Below the pieces are notes generated by a model, which was given only the letters and a program-made list of their open reading frames with translations, did no database searches and was not told where the DNA came from. Positions 19,515-29,487 of a stretch of 64,000 nucleotides of DNA are shown here, one piece after another; the stretch's first letter is position 1, and each line of letters opens with the position of its first letter. Made by a program: the position numbers and the translations under genes. Origin of the DNA: Symbiodinium sp. CCMP2592 (Eukaryota; Sar; Dinophyceae; Suessiales; Symbiodiniaceae); contig CAJNDT010005923.1 of assembly GCA_905221615.1 (NCBI GenBank), positions 318,064 through 382,063 on the forward strand, in the 5' to 3' direction.

Positions 19515-19733
<219 letters not shown>

Positions 19734-20062
19734 GGCAGTTATGTGGCAAACAACCCTAAGATGCAAGAGCAATGACCCGTAGGTCATAAGCAACAAGACC
19801 ATCAGTGACACTTTCGGCACAGGAAACGAAAAGAAACACTAAAGCCGTAACCCACCCTAGCCCCCAAACACACTGGTCGGAGTCCTGTTGACCTCCCGGC
19901 CTAGTCTCGAGACGGAAAGCCACGGCTCAAATCATTCCAGCGCAAGCAGCATTCAGCGCTGATGCCAACAAAAACCAGAACGTTTGGAGCCCCCAACAGA
20001 GCCATCCCTAAGCCTAACTTTGTAATCTAAGCCCTAAACCCCGAGACCCTAAACCGAATGTA

Positions 20063-20392
20063 CCTACATGCATACATACATACAGTCATACAAACATACA
20101 TACATACATACATACATGCATACAGACAACCATACAATACCATACCATACCATCACATACCATACCATACCGTACCATACCAACAGACATACACACACAC
20201 ACATACACGTACACACACATACACACAAATGTCCATGCACATGCAGATGCACACACATACGTATACACATGCATGTAGTTATACATCTACACATACATGC
20301 GCACATAAACACGTGCTTGCATGCATACATGCATATATACGTTGATGTGTGTGCGTGTGTGTCTGTGTGTCTGTGTATGCGTGCGTCTGCAT
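20063..20392. repeat. CATA / CCATA / CA compound microsatellite
   Basis: (CATA)n at 20070-20125, then (CCATA)n at 20130-20185, then CA and CATACG/TGCATA mixtures, and (GTGT)n near 20345-20380. All frames here are repetitive (YIHTYIHTY, MVWYVMVWYG). Confidence 0.92.
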
Positions 20393-21298
20393 ATATAAGT
20401 AGATCACAGGCCTTGTCGCCCTTGTGGATCTCGGAGCGGAGGAAGGCATTTGGGTTCATCGACTGGGCACGAGAAGGGTCCCAAGAGCCCTTACTGCAGC
20501 AACATGTCTATCAAACAAGACCACAAACAACAGGAATAGCTATCCCTAAACCCTAAATCCTAAACCCTAAACACAAAAACTAACAATGCATGCAAAAGCT
20601 AACACGGACAACGCCGTTCTGTTCAGCCTGTGCCTTCAACTGCAAACGTCGCCTCCATGTCCACCCAGATGTGGATAGAGCGGTCGCGTGGAAGTTGGCC
20701 GACGAAGATGGCACAGTCCTGCACTTTCTCCACCACTCGTTCAATTTTGTGTGTGTGTGTGTGTTTGTCTCTATTCTGGTTGGATTAGGCTGACCACAAA
20801 CATGTGGTGAACGTGAGGCAGGAATCGATGCGACACCGAGGTCAGCAACCGCTCGCACAACCACGGCTATAGTACAGAAGCTACACAATGACAAAACCCA
20901 CCACAGGCACAGCAACCACCCGAACCACCACAACTGCAGCGCCACAAAAACAACAGCAAACCCAACAAGAGCCCGCAAGAGCCACTAGCAGCAAAAGCAG
21001 CCGCACTAGCAGTAGCGGGCAGCAGCTGCAATCTTGTAGGCTGGCAGAGACTTTTCATGAAGTCGGTGCGCGTGTGGGCAGGAAGAGGTTAGGGCAACAC
21101 CTCTGAGCTTGGGTGTGCTGTTCCTGCAGAAAAGTAAAGCTTTCAGTTCTGCAAACCCTAAACCCAAAACCCTCAGCCCTAAACCCTTAACCCTCAGGGT
21201 CGCATCTTGGAGGACATCAAGCACGATAGCGAAGGCCATACACCCTACCTTAGACATCGATCTTGTCACAGCTGGGCTGCTTCCAAAGGTGCCATGAA
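20393..21298. other. No convincing gene
   Basis: CCCTAAACCCTAAATCCTAA at 20543, a (TG)n run at 20747-20767, CAA/CCA-rich low complexity at 20893-20985, and CTAAACCCAAAACCCTCAGC near 21161. Overlapping frames on both strands at 20580-21060 show no family motif. Confidence 0.45.
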
Positions 21299-21405
21299 TA
21301 ATGTAGGGGCCTCAATAATTACCTATAGTGTTGTTAGGGTTCCTTATTGTAATTATAGCATTAAGGGCCCCAAAACACTATTCTAATTATTAAGGCCCCT
21401 ATAGT
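21299..21405. mobile_element. HP-E fold-back element
   Basis: AATGTAGGGGCCTCAATAATT at the left, AATTATTAAGGCCCCTATAGTA at the right. Core TGTTAGGGTTCCTTATTGTA and GGGCCCCAAAACACTATTC. Left arm and right arm pair over about 21 bp. Confidence 0.88.
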
Positions 21406-21505
21406 AGCAACTGTGTAAGAATCAAATGCCAGGTCCTCTCCGTCGATCTCACCTGACAATGACAGTGTCGAGATGATCCTGTTTGCAACTTTAAGGAATC
21501 TCATG

Positions 21506-21608
21506 CGGGTGGTTGTCAAAATTAGGGTCCCTTTTTGGGTCCCTATTATAATACGGCACCTATTAATTAGGGTACCCAAAAAGGGACCCTAATTTTGACA
21601 ACCACCCA
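21506..21608 (+). mobile_element. HP-D fold-back element
   Basis: CGGGTGGTTGTCAAAATTAG plus GGTCCCTTTTTGGGT pairs with ACCCAAAAAGGGACC plus CTAATTTTGACAACCACCCA. The arms are nearly perfect for about 35 bp, the youngest-looking HP-D in the window. Core CTATTATAATACGGCACCTA. Confidence 0.95.
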
Positions 21609-22345
21609 TGTGATGTCACGAGCGCTGCTTCAATTGCTGCACCTCACTAAGTTGGCGGCATTGACGACATCGCAGAGGCGGAGAACGAGGATGGTGATAA
21701 CGTTGTTGCTTCATTTGCTGGTCGTGACGGCTGTTGATGATGCTGGTTGCGACGATGGTGACGACGGTGATGGTGATAGTGATTATCGGTAATGATGATG
21801 ACGCTGCTGATGGTGCTGCAGAAGACAAAAATGAACGACTCTGACAGTCAAGACTCTGACAATAATGTGGGTGTAATGCTGAAAGCTCTGTTGGTGGAGT
21901 CCAGGTGATGTCGCTTAACATGTCTTTAAATCATCTTACGCGAGGAACAAGAAGATGGCAAATGATAGCAAACACGCCTCTGCTGTCAAATCACGAACCT
22001 AATCCGCGCCTGTTCACAATTCTCAGAGACTCCAGTATCCCTCAATTCAGGAATAGTTATACATTAAATTATGGCAGGACCCCCCGGCAAGAAACCCACA
22101 AGCCGAGGCACTGATCGAATAGAACTGCAGCTGCTTACTGGCTGCCTCCTTGCACGGCAAAGGCAGCGGGGCTGCTTTGCACTTTAGCAGATCAGCGGCA
22201 GTAAGGACACCGTCCTATAATGTTGCTGTTTTAGCCAAACAAGCAGTGCTAGTTCCCATGGGGTTGTGTTGTATCTCTCCGCGACCTCGCTTCGCATCCT
22301 TTTTGAGTAGTGCATCATCTCTTCCTCTCTGGCAAGAGTAGCTTG
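21609..22345. other. No convincing gene
   Basis: GATGGTGA-type triplet repetition at 21740-21800. The remainder is unique. Open frames of 60-100 codons exist on both strands without motifs. Confidence 0.4.
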
Positions 22346-22423
22346 CTTGGAGGTTCATGGGTAGCTATAAGTTAGTTACCCTACTCATAACCTTACTTAA
22401 AAAAATTACCCATGAACCTCCAA
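22346..22423. mobile_element. HP-B short copy
   Basis: CTTGGAGGTTCATGGGTAGC at the left, ATTACCCATGAACCTCCAA at the right, with a shortened core (TAACTTATAGC-type palindrome reduced to TAAGTTAGTTACCC). TAGCTT precedes and TAGCTC follows, a possible but weak target duplication. Confidence 0.85.
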
Positions 22424-22531
22424 TTAGCTCTTACAGGATACCGGGGGCCTGAACCTTGCAGGGCTCTGGGTGTAGGCTTAGCAAGGCTAGACATTGGAGT
22501 TGATGGCTCTTACCTTGGCCTTGCCCTGTGC

Positions 22532-22777
22532 CCGAAGCCCTAAACCCCTACACCCCTAAACCCTAAACCCCTAAACCCCTAAAATCCTAAACCCGAAACC
22601 CCTAAACCCCCAAAAACCCTAAACCCTAAACCCCTAATCACCGAAATCCCTGAAACCCCAAAACCCTAAACTCCTAGACCCCTGAACCCCTAAACCCTGA
22701 ACCCTAAACCCCTAATCCCCGAAACCCCTGAAACCCTAAAACCCTAAACTCCTAAACCCCAAAACCCTCAACCCTCT
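22532..22777 (-). repeat. Large C-strand heptamer/octamer array with 80-bp internal duplication
   Basis: CCCTAAACCCCTAAAA-type words throughout. The stretch starting CCCCTAATC followed by CCGAAA recurs 80 bp later (22631 and 22711), so part of the array was copied as a block after diverging. Confidence 0.9.
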
Positions 22778-23570
22778 CTCTGAAGCCTGTGAGCAAAACA
22801 CCTCCGGTGGTGCAACTCTAAGAGGTCCTAGGAAATGAAACGTAGCTGAGGCAAGGACACCACATTACACGACTCTTCACACTTCGTTTCTGGTGTACAG
22901 ACATGCAGTAAAAGAGCTTAAGGATTAGGATAGTATATCACAGCGTTGCTGTCTAGACACTAAAAGGGAAGAGTATTGCGAATTACTCCTGGCAGGGCGT
23001 CTCGAACTGAGAAGCCGTGGATGTGGGCTACTCTCCATTCGTGTCCTACAAGGGGATGGCATCACACATGTTTAGGAAGCTCCAAGCCGAGAAGCGGCTG
23101 AGAAACTCGGCGCAGGAGCAGGCAGCTCGATTCTCACGACTGCACCACTGAATGTGGAACCACAGTGAATAGAAACCCGAAGAAAGACCCTCGCAAGGTG
23201 TACAGACATACGCACCACGCTGTCCTACTACATGACGCCGTCGCAGTGGATCTATCGTCTTCTACAGCGTTGGCAGGCTAAGGTACTCACTTCAGGGCAA
23301 AGAGGTCCGACCATTTCCACGCCGGAAGTAGGTTTCGAATCGATACTTCATGGAGAAACCCTGCACACCCTAAACAGTTCAGGCCCTAAACCCCTAAACC
23401 CCAGACGCCTCAACCATAAACTCTGAAATCTAAACCCCACATCCCAGGTGCCTCGAGGTCGTGCCGTGGATCGTCTGTGAGGGTCGGGTAGTCGTACACG
23501 ACACACTGCTGCTCACCCTCGCAAGTGTCATGCTGGGCCCATGAAGGCCGAAAAGTATGAATCTTTGCTG
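22778..23570. other. No gene recognised
   Basis: About 790 bp of unique-looking sequence; heptamer words only near 23385-23435 (CCCTAAACCCCTAAACCCC). Confidence 0.4.
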
Positions 23571-23679
23571 TTTAATGGGCCCCCAAACCGTATTCTAATT
23601 ATTAAGTAAGGACCCTTATATTACAGTACCCTTATAGATCCCTTATTGTATCCCTTAAAGGGCCCCTTTAAAGGAATCC
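23571..23679. mobile_element. HP-E half plus X tail
   Basis: ATGGGCCCCCAAACCGTATT then CTAATTATTAAG is the right half of HP-E; ACCCTTATAGATCCCTTATT then CCCTTTAAAGGAA is the X sequence. The same E-X order occurs at 37.0-37.15 kb and 44.04-44.12 kb. Confidence 0.65.
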
Positions 23680-23951
23680 TCGGTGATCTTGAACCCATCA
23701 GCGCAGAACCCAATGGTGAACAGGATCTCGTCGACAACAAAGTAGCTGCCTATGTCGACCTCATTCATTCACACACCTCGTAGAAGCGTCCCGGGCTCCA
23801 GTGAGAATCACAACCGTGCAGAGGAATTAACGGAAGGAGCCTTCTATGTTGACCTACATCACTCTTCTCTCGGCGACTCTCCTGAGCTCTGCCCTAAACC
23901 CTAAACCCTAAATCCATGCATCGAAGCCTAGGGCTCCTCCGCCAGACGTTC

Positions 23952-24300
23952 TAATATAGGGGCCTTGATAATTAGACTAGGATTCCTTTACAGGGGCCCT
24001 TTACTGTAAGGGTTACAATACAGGATCCATAAGGGAGTTTCCGAAAATTAGGGGTACCTTACTTTGGGCTCCTTATAATAAGGATCCTACTATTTAGGGT
24101 GCCAGAGTAGGGTCACCTATTTTCGGAAACTCCCATAAGGGGACTATAATAAAGGGTCCTTGATTAACAATCAGAGTAGGGCTTTGGGGCCCATTTATGC
24201 TATACTTATAGTAAGGACCTACTACGGACGCCCCCCCCCCCCCCCCCCCTCCCCCCCAATAAAAAAAAGAACAAATTTGTAATTATTTAGGCCCCTACAT
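23952..24300 (+). mobile_element. HP-E host element split by HP-A and a poly-C tract
   Basis: TAATATAGGGGCCTTGATAA at 23952 and TAATTATTTAGGCCCCTACA ending near 24300 are the two ends of one HP-E. Between them lie a partial E core, a complete HP-A (24032-24135), a second E core (CAATCAGAGTAGGGCTTTGG then GGCCCATTTATG), and a C19-T-C7 run at 24231-24257. Two partial E cores suggest an E-into-E or tandem event before or after the HP-A insertion. Confidence 0.75.
24032..24135 (+). mobile_element. HP-A, full length, nested in HP-E, TA flanked
   Basis: AGGGAGTTTCCGAAAATTAG at the left, TTTTCGGAAACTCCCA at the right, core AAGGATCCTACTATTTAGGG. TA at 24030-24031 and 24136-24137. Its position inside HP-E sets relative age: HP-A inserted after HP-E. 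Confidence 0.9.
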
Positions 24301-24453
24301 CACACTTAAGATATCACAGTTAACTTTGGAAGTTATGGTTAAGTTAAAACACGGGCATCAAGCAATTGAGGGCCCGTCGTGCGAAACCCTTGAGCCGGAC
24401 TTCCCCGACCCAGGCGGATGTACCACCCGTCGTGTCATTCCATCGTTGACCCT

Positions 24454-24559
24454 ACCTATGGTCTCCATTGTAGTTCCTTTTTTTGGTTTAACCAAGTATA
24501 TATTAAGGATCCTAAAAGGTAACCCCAAAAAGGAACTACAATGGAGAGAGACTACAGGT
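24454..24559 (+). mobile_element. HP-C fold-back element
   Basis: ACCTATGGTCTCCATTGTAG then TTCCTTTTTTTGGTTTAACC at the left; CCCCAAAAAGGAACTACAAT then GGAGAGAGACTACAGGT at the right. Core TATATTAAGGATCCTAAAAG. Part of a 242-codon plus frame (24326-25054) is simply this element translated, so that frame is not called as a gene. Confidence 0.9.
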
Positions 24560-25227
24560 AAACCCGAAACCCTAAACTCTAAACCTGACATGACTAAATG
24601 TCATCCTCAGCCTTATCCTCCCAGTCGTCCTCTTCACCGTCTTCTTCCGCATAGTCTTAAATTGTTTCGTCAGATTGAACTTCATCTTCACACCCCCCTC
24701 ACCATCATCAACACCATCTTCGCCCTCTCTGTCGTAGTGGCAGCTGACAGATACATGCATGCATGCATGCATACATACATATCTATATATTATAACATAC
24801 ATACATATATCTATACATATATGTTGATGCCAAATCGTGGCATGCGTACCAGCACACATCTGCAAGCTCATCTAGGTGTGTACTACAACACAGATACTTG
24901 CACAGAGTTGGAACAGTCGAGGTATGAACAATGGCCTGAACCTCACAGTGCTACGCCGTGTGGACTTTGCCTTACACTGACTCATTTCTGCCGGCATAGG
25001 GTGCGGCCTCGTCTAATGCAACTAACCCGGTGTCATGTTGGACCAGGCTGCTGAAAGGATGAGGGCAAGTCTGCAGCATCTAAACAACGAATCCTGGGTG
25101 ACAGTGGGCCTAAGCCGCTGGCCAGCATGCTCAAATGTTCCATAGATCGGCTTTAGGCGAATTCGCCGCGCGAGTCGAGCACGTTCGAGTCACATGTAGA
25201 ATCGAAGGCCAGCTCGCCTTATCCTAT
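24560..25227. other. No gene; CATA/TA microsatellite at 24755-24825
   Basis: CATGCATGCATGCATACATA followed by TA-rich sequence. The remainder shows no motif. Confidence 0.45.
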
Positions 25228-25345
25228 CCCTAAGCGTCCATGTACTCATATAGTATATACCTTGGCCTTAATGTAGTCCCTATATAGGTACTTTCGGGCA
25301 CTTTGGGGCTCATGTATCTCTATGTGGGTACATGGACCCTTAGGG
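25228..25345 (+). mobile_element. HP-R fold-back element
   Basis: CCCTAAGCGTCCATGTACTC at the left and GTACATGGACCCTTAGGG at the right. The interior (AATGTAGTCCCTATATAGGT, TTTCGGGCACTTTGGGGC) matches the reverse complement of 45969-46068. Two copies define the family. Confidence 0.85.
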
Positions 25346-25651
25346 CTATATAACCTCGGCACTAGAACACCTCAGATGCAAACCGCTGCCCAGGAGTACC
25401 GACACCCTCTTCCAGACGCCAGAAGCAATCATTAGAGCTCTTTCAGCTGCCTGTTTCACATTTTGTCTCGTAGATTTCCGAACAAAAGCAAATGCTCCCA
25501 CATCCACTCTATTGCGCCGTAACTCAGTTAATAACTAGATGATAACATCCCTAGTCACTGCAGCAGGTCCTCATCTTCGAGCTGGACATTCGCATAGATC
25601 TTCGGCTGGTCTAGATCAGCATGCCTTGCACGGGTCTAAGAATTGAAGATA
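25346..25651. other. No gene recognised
   Basis: Unique-looking spacer between HP-R and HP-A. Confidence 0.4.
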
Positions 25652-25754
25652 TGGGAGTTTCCGAAAATTAGGGGTACCTTTGTTTGGGTCTCGATAATAA
25701 GGATCCTACTATTTAGGGTACTATATTAGGGTACCCTATTTTCGGTCACTCCCA
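25652..25754 (+). mobile_element. HP-A, full length, TA flanked
   Basis: TGGGAGTTTCCGAAAATTAG at the left, CTATTTTCGGTCACTCCCA at the right, core AAGGATCCTACTATTTAGGG then TACTATATTAGGG. TA at 25650-25651 and 25755-25756. The left arm is essentially consensus. Confidence 0.92.
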
Positions 25755-25817
25755 TACTACTTTATGGACCCTCAGGGCTTCGAGATTCGGCAACGTGGCG
25801 ATGGCCTTCTTCGGGTG

Positions 25818-26092
25818 CCACCACTCCACGATGCCACTACCACTGCCACCATTGCTACCACTACTACCACTACTACCACCACTGCTACTACTACTACTAC
25901 TACCACTACTACTAGTGCTACTGCTACTGCTTCTACTACCATTACCACTACAGTAGCACCACCGTCGACGGCGACTCTACTACTCCTACTCCCGCTCCTA
26001 CTCCTGCTCCTACTGCTACTTCTGTTATATGGCGACTACTGCTTCCACTCTGTCACTACTGCTTACTCCTGTAACTACCAGCACTTCCACTT
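25818..26092. repeat. (CTA/CCA/ACT)n triplet array
   Basis: CTACCACTACTACC-type triplets grading into CTCCTACTCCTGCTCCTACT. Gives poly-Thr and poly-Leu frames; an imperfect triplet repeat, not coding. Confidence 0.9.
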
Positions 26093-26177
26093 CCGATGAG
26101 ATTCCGCGCCTGCTACCCCGACTGCGAGCATATCCAACACAAAGGGACCCTTGATGGACGCCCGAGCACACCAACAT

Positions 26178-26284
26178 ATAGGTAGTTGTCAGAATTAAGG
26201 TCCCATTTTGGGTATCCTAAATAATAAGTGCCGTATTACAAGAAGAGGCCCCCAAAATAAACCATAATTTTGACAACCACCTAT
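26178..26284 (+). mobile_element. HP-D fold-back element
   Basis: ATAGGTAGTTGTCAGAATTA at the left, ATAATTTTGACAACCACCTA at the right. The core TCCTAAATAATAAGTGCCGT is inverted relative to 13060 and 21506 (CGGCACCTATTATTTAGG), so the asymmetric core is flipped here. Confidence 0.85.
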
Positions 26285-26336
26285 GTGGTAAAACCCTGTC
26301 TTTCGGCTTGCCGAGAGCGAGTCTTCAGTCTACTGT

Positions 26337-26424
26337 AGAATAGGGTTTTGGTGCATGTTATACTATAATTCTAATCACAACCCCACAAAAATTAGTATAG
26401 GTAATTATTTAGACCCCTATACTA
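26337..26424 (+). mobile_element. HP-E, left-truncated
   Basis: It begins abruptly at AGAATAGGGTTTTGGTGCAT and runs to GTAATTATTTAGACCCCTAT then ACTA. The left arm is missing; no flanking duplication found. Confidence 0.7.
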
Positions 26425-26861
26425 AACTAGACCCTGCTCTTCTATACTTGGGAACATGCCGTTGTCTCGAATTTCGCTGCTGAGTTCGTGGCACCAGGAG
26501 ATCGATCCGGAGATCTCCCACCTGCATTGGTATAGGGTTTAGGGTTTCGGGTTTGGGGTCTGAGGTTTAGGGTTTGGGGTTTAAGGCAGTGTGTAGAGGT
26601 ATACAGAGGCTCTGGTCATGACTTGATGGTGGTTAAGATATTTTTGTGCTTTCGTATCTTCTCAGGTGCTTGTTCGATGTGTTGGCGGCGGTCTTTTTCA
26701 GGAACTTGTTATACCTTACCACAAACAGGCATCTACAGCCCTAAACCCTAAACCCTTCGCCTAGTTTACATAGGGGTGGGAATAAGGCTTACAGCATGTA
26801 GGAGATCGCGCAAGATCTCATAGGGTTTTGGATTCCTGATACAAGCAGCTTTCTACGGCTT
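26425..26861. other. No gene; G-strand heptamers at 26530-26585
   Basis: TAGGGTTTAGGGTTTCGGGT and GGTTTAGGGTTTGGGG, then CCCTAAACCCTAAACCC at 26741 in the opposite orientation. Confidence 0.5.
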
Positions 26862-26964
26862 AACGTAGGGGCCTTAATAGTAATCAGAGTGAAGCTTTCG
26901 GGGCCCATTATAATAGAAGTATGATAAGGAGTCCCCCAAAATGGTATAGATAATTACTAGACCC
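26862..26964 (+). mobile_element. HP-E joined to HP-H
   Basis: AACGTAGGGGCCTTAATAGT at the left. The right end GATAATTACTAGACCC overlaps the first bases of HP-H, so two families share a junction. Core GGGGCCCATTATAATAGAAG. Confidence 0.75.
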
Positions 26965-27069
26965 AAGAGTAACCTAGGAAGAAAAAGGGTGCCCTTTTTT
27001 GGCTTAAAGGGGGGTTAGAAGGGAACCTAAACCCTCAAAAAGGGAATAAGGGCCTACTCTGGGTCCTAG
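26957..27069 (+). mobile_element. HP-H fold-back element
   Basis: CTAGACCCAAGAGTAACCTA at the left pairs with TACTCTGGGTCCTAG at the right. The interior has GAAAAAGGGTGCCC and AAAAAGGGAATAAGGGCC. Matches 37243-37354 and, less closely, 44226-44343. Confidence 0.85.
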
Positions 27070-27208
27070 ATTATGTAAGCCCCTGTATGACGGCTTACGG
27101 CTCCCTGAACCCGAAGTTCCACCACCCGTTAGCTTTCCAGGGCCACCAGGGAGCTAAGGGTTCAGCGAAAGCTTGCTTACGATTTTTTTGGGGGGGATCC
27201 TGTGAGGG

Positions 27209-27282
27209 TGCCTTTCAAGGGTTCTTTTCAGGATGGTAGCCCTGCCTTTCAGGGCTTCTTTTCAAGGTGGTGACCGGTGCTT
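27209..27282 (+). repeat. Two-copy tandem repeat, about 37 bp
   Basis: GTGCCTTTCAAGGGTTCTTT then TCAGGATGGT is followed by CTGCCTTTCAGGGCTTCTTT then TCAAGGTGGT. Confidence 0.75.
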
Positions 27283-27635
27283 ATAAATCTGACCTTCTTC
27301 GAGTTATTGCCGGACCCAGAACACCCAGTGTCCCGGAACGTAATCCGTTGCTATTAAGTGGGCTAGAGTATGGCTGGGACCCTTCAATACGAAGCACATC
27401 ATGATGTCTGAACACTAAATTTTGGCTGAGCAACCCAATAATACCCAGTAGCTATCCCTCAACAAAATACATACCTAAACGGCGTAAAGATCACCCGTGT
27501 AGCACTAATGCAGCGCGTGAGATTCAAGGCAGACCGAAAAGCTCCACACAACAAGGCATCTTAGGGTGGTCATAAACCCTAAACCCCAAATTCCCAAATA
27601 ACCCCTAAACCCTACGCCCAAAACCCCATAATGTG
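27283..27635. other. No gene recognised
   Basis: Unique sequence ending in a short C-strand heptamer group (27575-27620). Confidence 0.4.
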
Positions 27636-27704
27636 GCGGTCGGTTTAGTACTAGGGTACCCCCCCCCCCCCCCCCCCCGACCAAAAAGTTGCGGTCGGTT
27701 TAGT
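27636..27704. repeat. Poly-C tract flanked by 14-bp direct repeats
   Basis: GCGGTCGGTTTAGT occurs at 27636-27649 and 27691-27704. Between them are ACTAGGGTA, C20 (27659-27678) and GACCAAAAAGTT. Arrangement resembles the TAG array at 3928. Confidence 0.75.
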
Positions 27705-27840
27705 GCGGAACCGGTAGCCCCGGACAGGGGTCAGGGGTCTGAGTGGCAGGGAATTGGCAGGTGCCGGGGTTTGGGGGCTGGTTTGGGTGCAGGGTCTGCG
27801 GTTCTGCGCGACTGCGCCGTCGGGGGTCGGGGGGGTCTGG

Positions 27841-28035
27841 GCCAGCGCCTGAAACCCTAAACCCTGAACCCTAAACCCTAACGAATCCTAAACTCCTAAA
27901 CCCTATAACAAACCCTAAACCCTAAGCCCTAAACCCTTCCAAAGGGGGGTCGGTCCAGATTCGACCCAAAACTAAATTTTTTATGCAAACTTTAGTACTG
28001 GAGAGGCCTCTTTTGAGCTAGGGTCCAATCCCCCC
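27841..28035 (+). repeat. Segmental duplicate, copy 1 (heptamers plus unique tail)
   Basis: GCCAGCGCCTGAAACCC, then heptamer words, then CCAAAGGGGGGTCGGTCCAG and TTTAGTACTGGAGAGGCCTC. Matches 28555-28766 including the non-repetitive 90-bp tail. Confidence 0.9.
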
Positions 28036-28056
28036 CCACTAATCAAGGTATACTAG

Positions 28057-28500
28057 AATAGTACAGTAGTAGTACAGTAGTAGTATAATAATAGTGCAGT
28101 AGTACAATAGTAATACAACAGTAGTACAGTGGTAGTACAATAGTAGTACAGTAGTAGTACAATAATAGTACAGTAGTACAATAGTAGCACAATAGTAGTA
28201 CAGTAGTAGTACAGTAGTAGTACGATTATAGTACCGTAGTACAATAGTAGTACAGTAGTAGTACAGTAGTAGTACAATAATAGTGCAGTAGTACAATAGT
28301 AATACAACAGTAGTACAGTGGTAGTACAATAGTAGTACAGTAGTAGTACGATAATAGTACAGTAGTAGTACAATAGTAGTACAGTAGTAGTACACAGTAG
28401 TAGTACAATAGTAGTACAGTAGTACACTAGTAGTACAGTAGTAGTACCACAGTAGTACAGTAGTACAGTAGTAATACAGTAATAGTACAGAAATAGTACC
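28057..28500. repeat. (AGTAGTAC)-type array between segmental duplicates
   Basis: Octamer-like AGTAGTAC with AATAGT and GCAGTAG variants; internal blocks of about 200 bp recur (for example TACAACAGTAGTACAGTGGT appears twice). It generates the YYCTTTVLLLYYY frames on the minus strand, which are artefacts. Confidence 0.92.
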
Positions 28501-28559
28501 AATAAGCAAAGCATAAAGCCAGTGAGCACATTCCCCCAATAAGCAAAGCATAAAGCCAG
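28501..28559 (+). repeat. 22-bp direct repeat, two copies
   Basis: AATAAGCAAAGCATAAAGCC followed by AG at 28501-28522 recurs exactly at 28538-28559, immediately before duplicate copy 2. A related CCCCAATAAGCAAGGCATAC lies near 28793. Confidence 0.85.
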
Positions 28560-28766
28560 CGCCTGAAACCCTAAACCCTGAACCCTAAACCTTAACAAAC
28601 CCTAAACCCTAACGAATCCTAAACTCCTAAACCCTATAACAAACCCTAAACCCTAAGCCCTAAACCCTTCCAAAGGGGGGTCGGTCCAGATTGGACCCAA
28701 AACTGAATTTTTTATACAAACTTTAGTACTGGAGAGGCCTCTTTTGAGCTAGGGTCCAATCCCCGA
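28555..28766 (+). repeat. Segmental duplicate, copy 2
   Basis: Same order as 27841-28035 with one extra heptamer pair and few substitutions. Followed near 28808 by a short second piece of the GTAGTAC array, so the duplicated unit was probably heptamers + tail + GTAGTAC array. Confidence 0.9.
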
Positions 28767-29402
28767 TTCGGCGGTTCACCCTAGCAGCCCCCCCCAATAA
28801 GCAAGGCATACAGTAGCAGTACAATAGTACAATAGTAGTACAGTAGTAGTACAGACTCCCATTCCTGACGCCCCAATAAGCGAAACAATTCTGCAAGAGA
28901 TTTTGGGGCTTCAGGGCCAGGGTTTTAGGGTTGGGTGGGGGTTTGGGTGGGGGTTTAGATCGTGGCTGCCTTAAGATTGACCATCAGCAAATAGCACAGC
29001 CCCGCCACCAAAAAATCCCCCCAGCCAAAAAAAAACGCATTAATTAGACCGCCGTACCGGTCGGAATTAGCCCCCGAGCCGACGCATTAAAGGAGCCCAT
29101 ATTCCTAAACCGACCGGCACATTACTCACTAAACCCTAAACCCCCAAACTTGAACCCTTAAACTAGGACGGTCATCAAGCTAGGATTCCCCAGGACCAAG
29201 CCTGGGGTCTGTCATTTTGAGTAGTTCGTGCGGCTTCGGGTCAAGTAGGATTCATAGCTTAGGGTTTAGGATCTGGTAGGGTTTACGGTCTGAGTCTAAG
29301 GTGGAAGGTATCGTGAAGGTTAGCTGGACAATGAGAAACCTGCCTTCTTAGGGCTCCCTTGTGTGATTTCCTTACATAAGCCCTCAAACCCTATAGGGAA
29401 CT
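28767..29402. other. No gene; short GTAGTAC remnant and heptamers
   Basis: GTAGTAC remnant at 28808-28853. GGGTTGGGTGGGGGTTTGGG at 28930-28957 has several G-runs and could form a quadruplex. CCCTAAACCCCCAAACTTGA near 29133. Confidence 0.5.
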
Positions 29403-29487
29403 CCAGAAAGTTGGAATATGGTTTCATGGTAGGATACCCTATAATTTCCCATAGAAGGGTTAGGATAATCATATTCCAACTTTCTGG
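29403..29487. mobile_element. HP-F fold-back element
   Basis: CCAGAAAGTTGGAATAT (29403-29419) and its exact complement (29471-29487). Core TAGGATACCCTATAATTTCC. One base longer than the copy at 637-720. Confidence 0.88.

Noticed and set aside
24326..25054. 242-residue plus-strand frame
   Set aside because: It crosses an HP-C element and a CATA microsatellite; no domain, and its middle peptide is the HP-C translation.
28039..28598. 170-181 residue Tyr/Thr/Leu-rich minus-strand frames resembling membrane proteins
   Set aside because: They are the GTAGTAC array translated; apparent hydrophobic segments are periodic artefacts.
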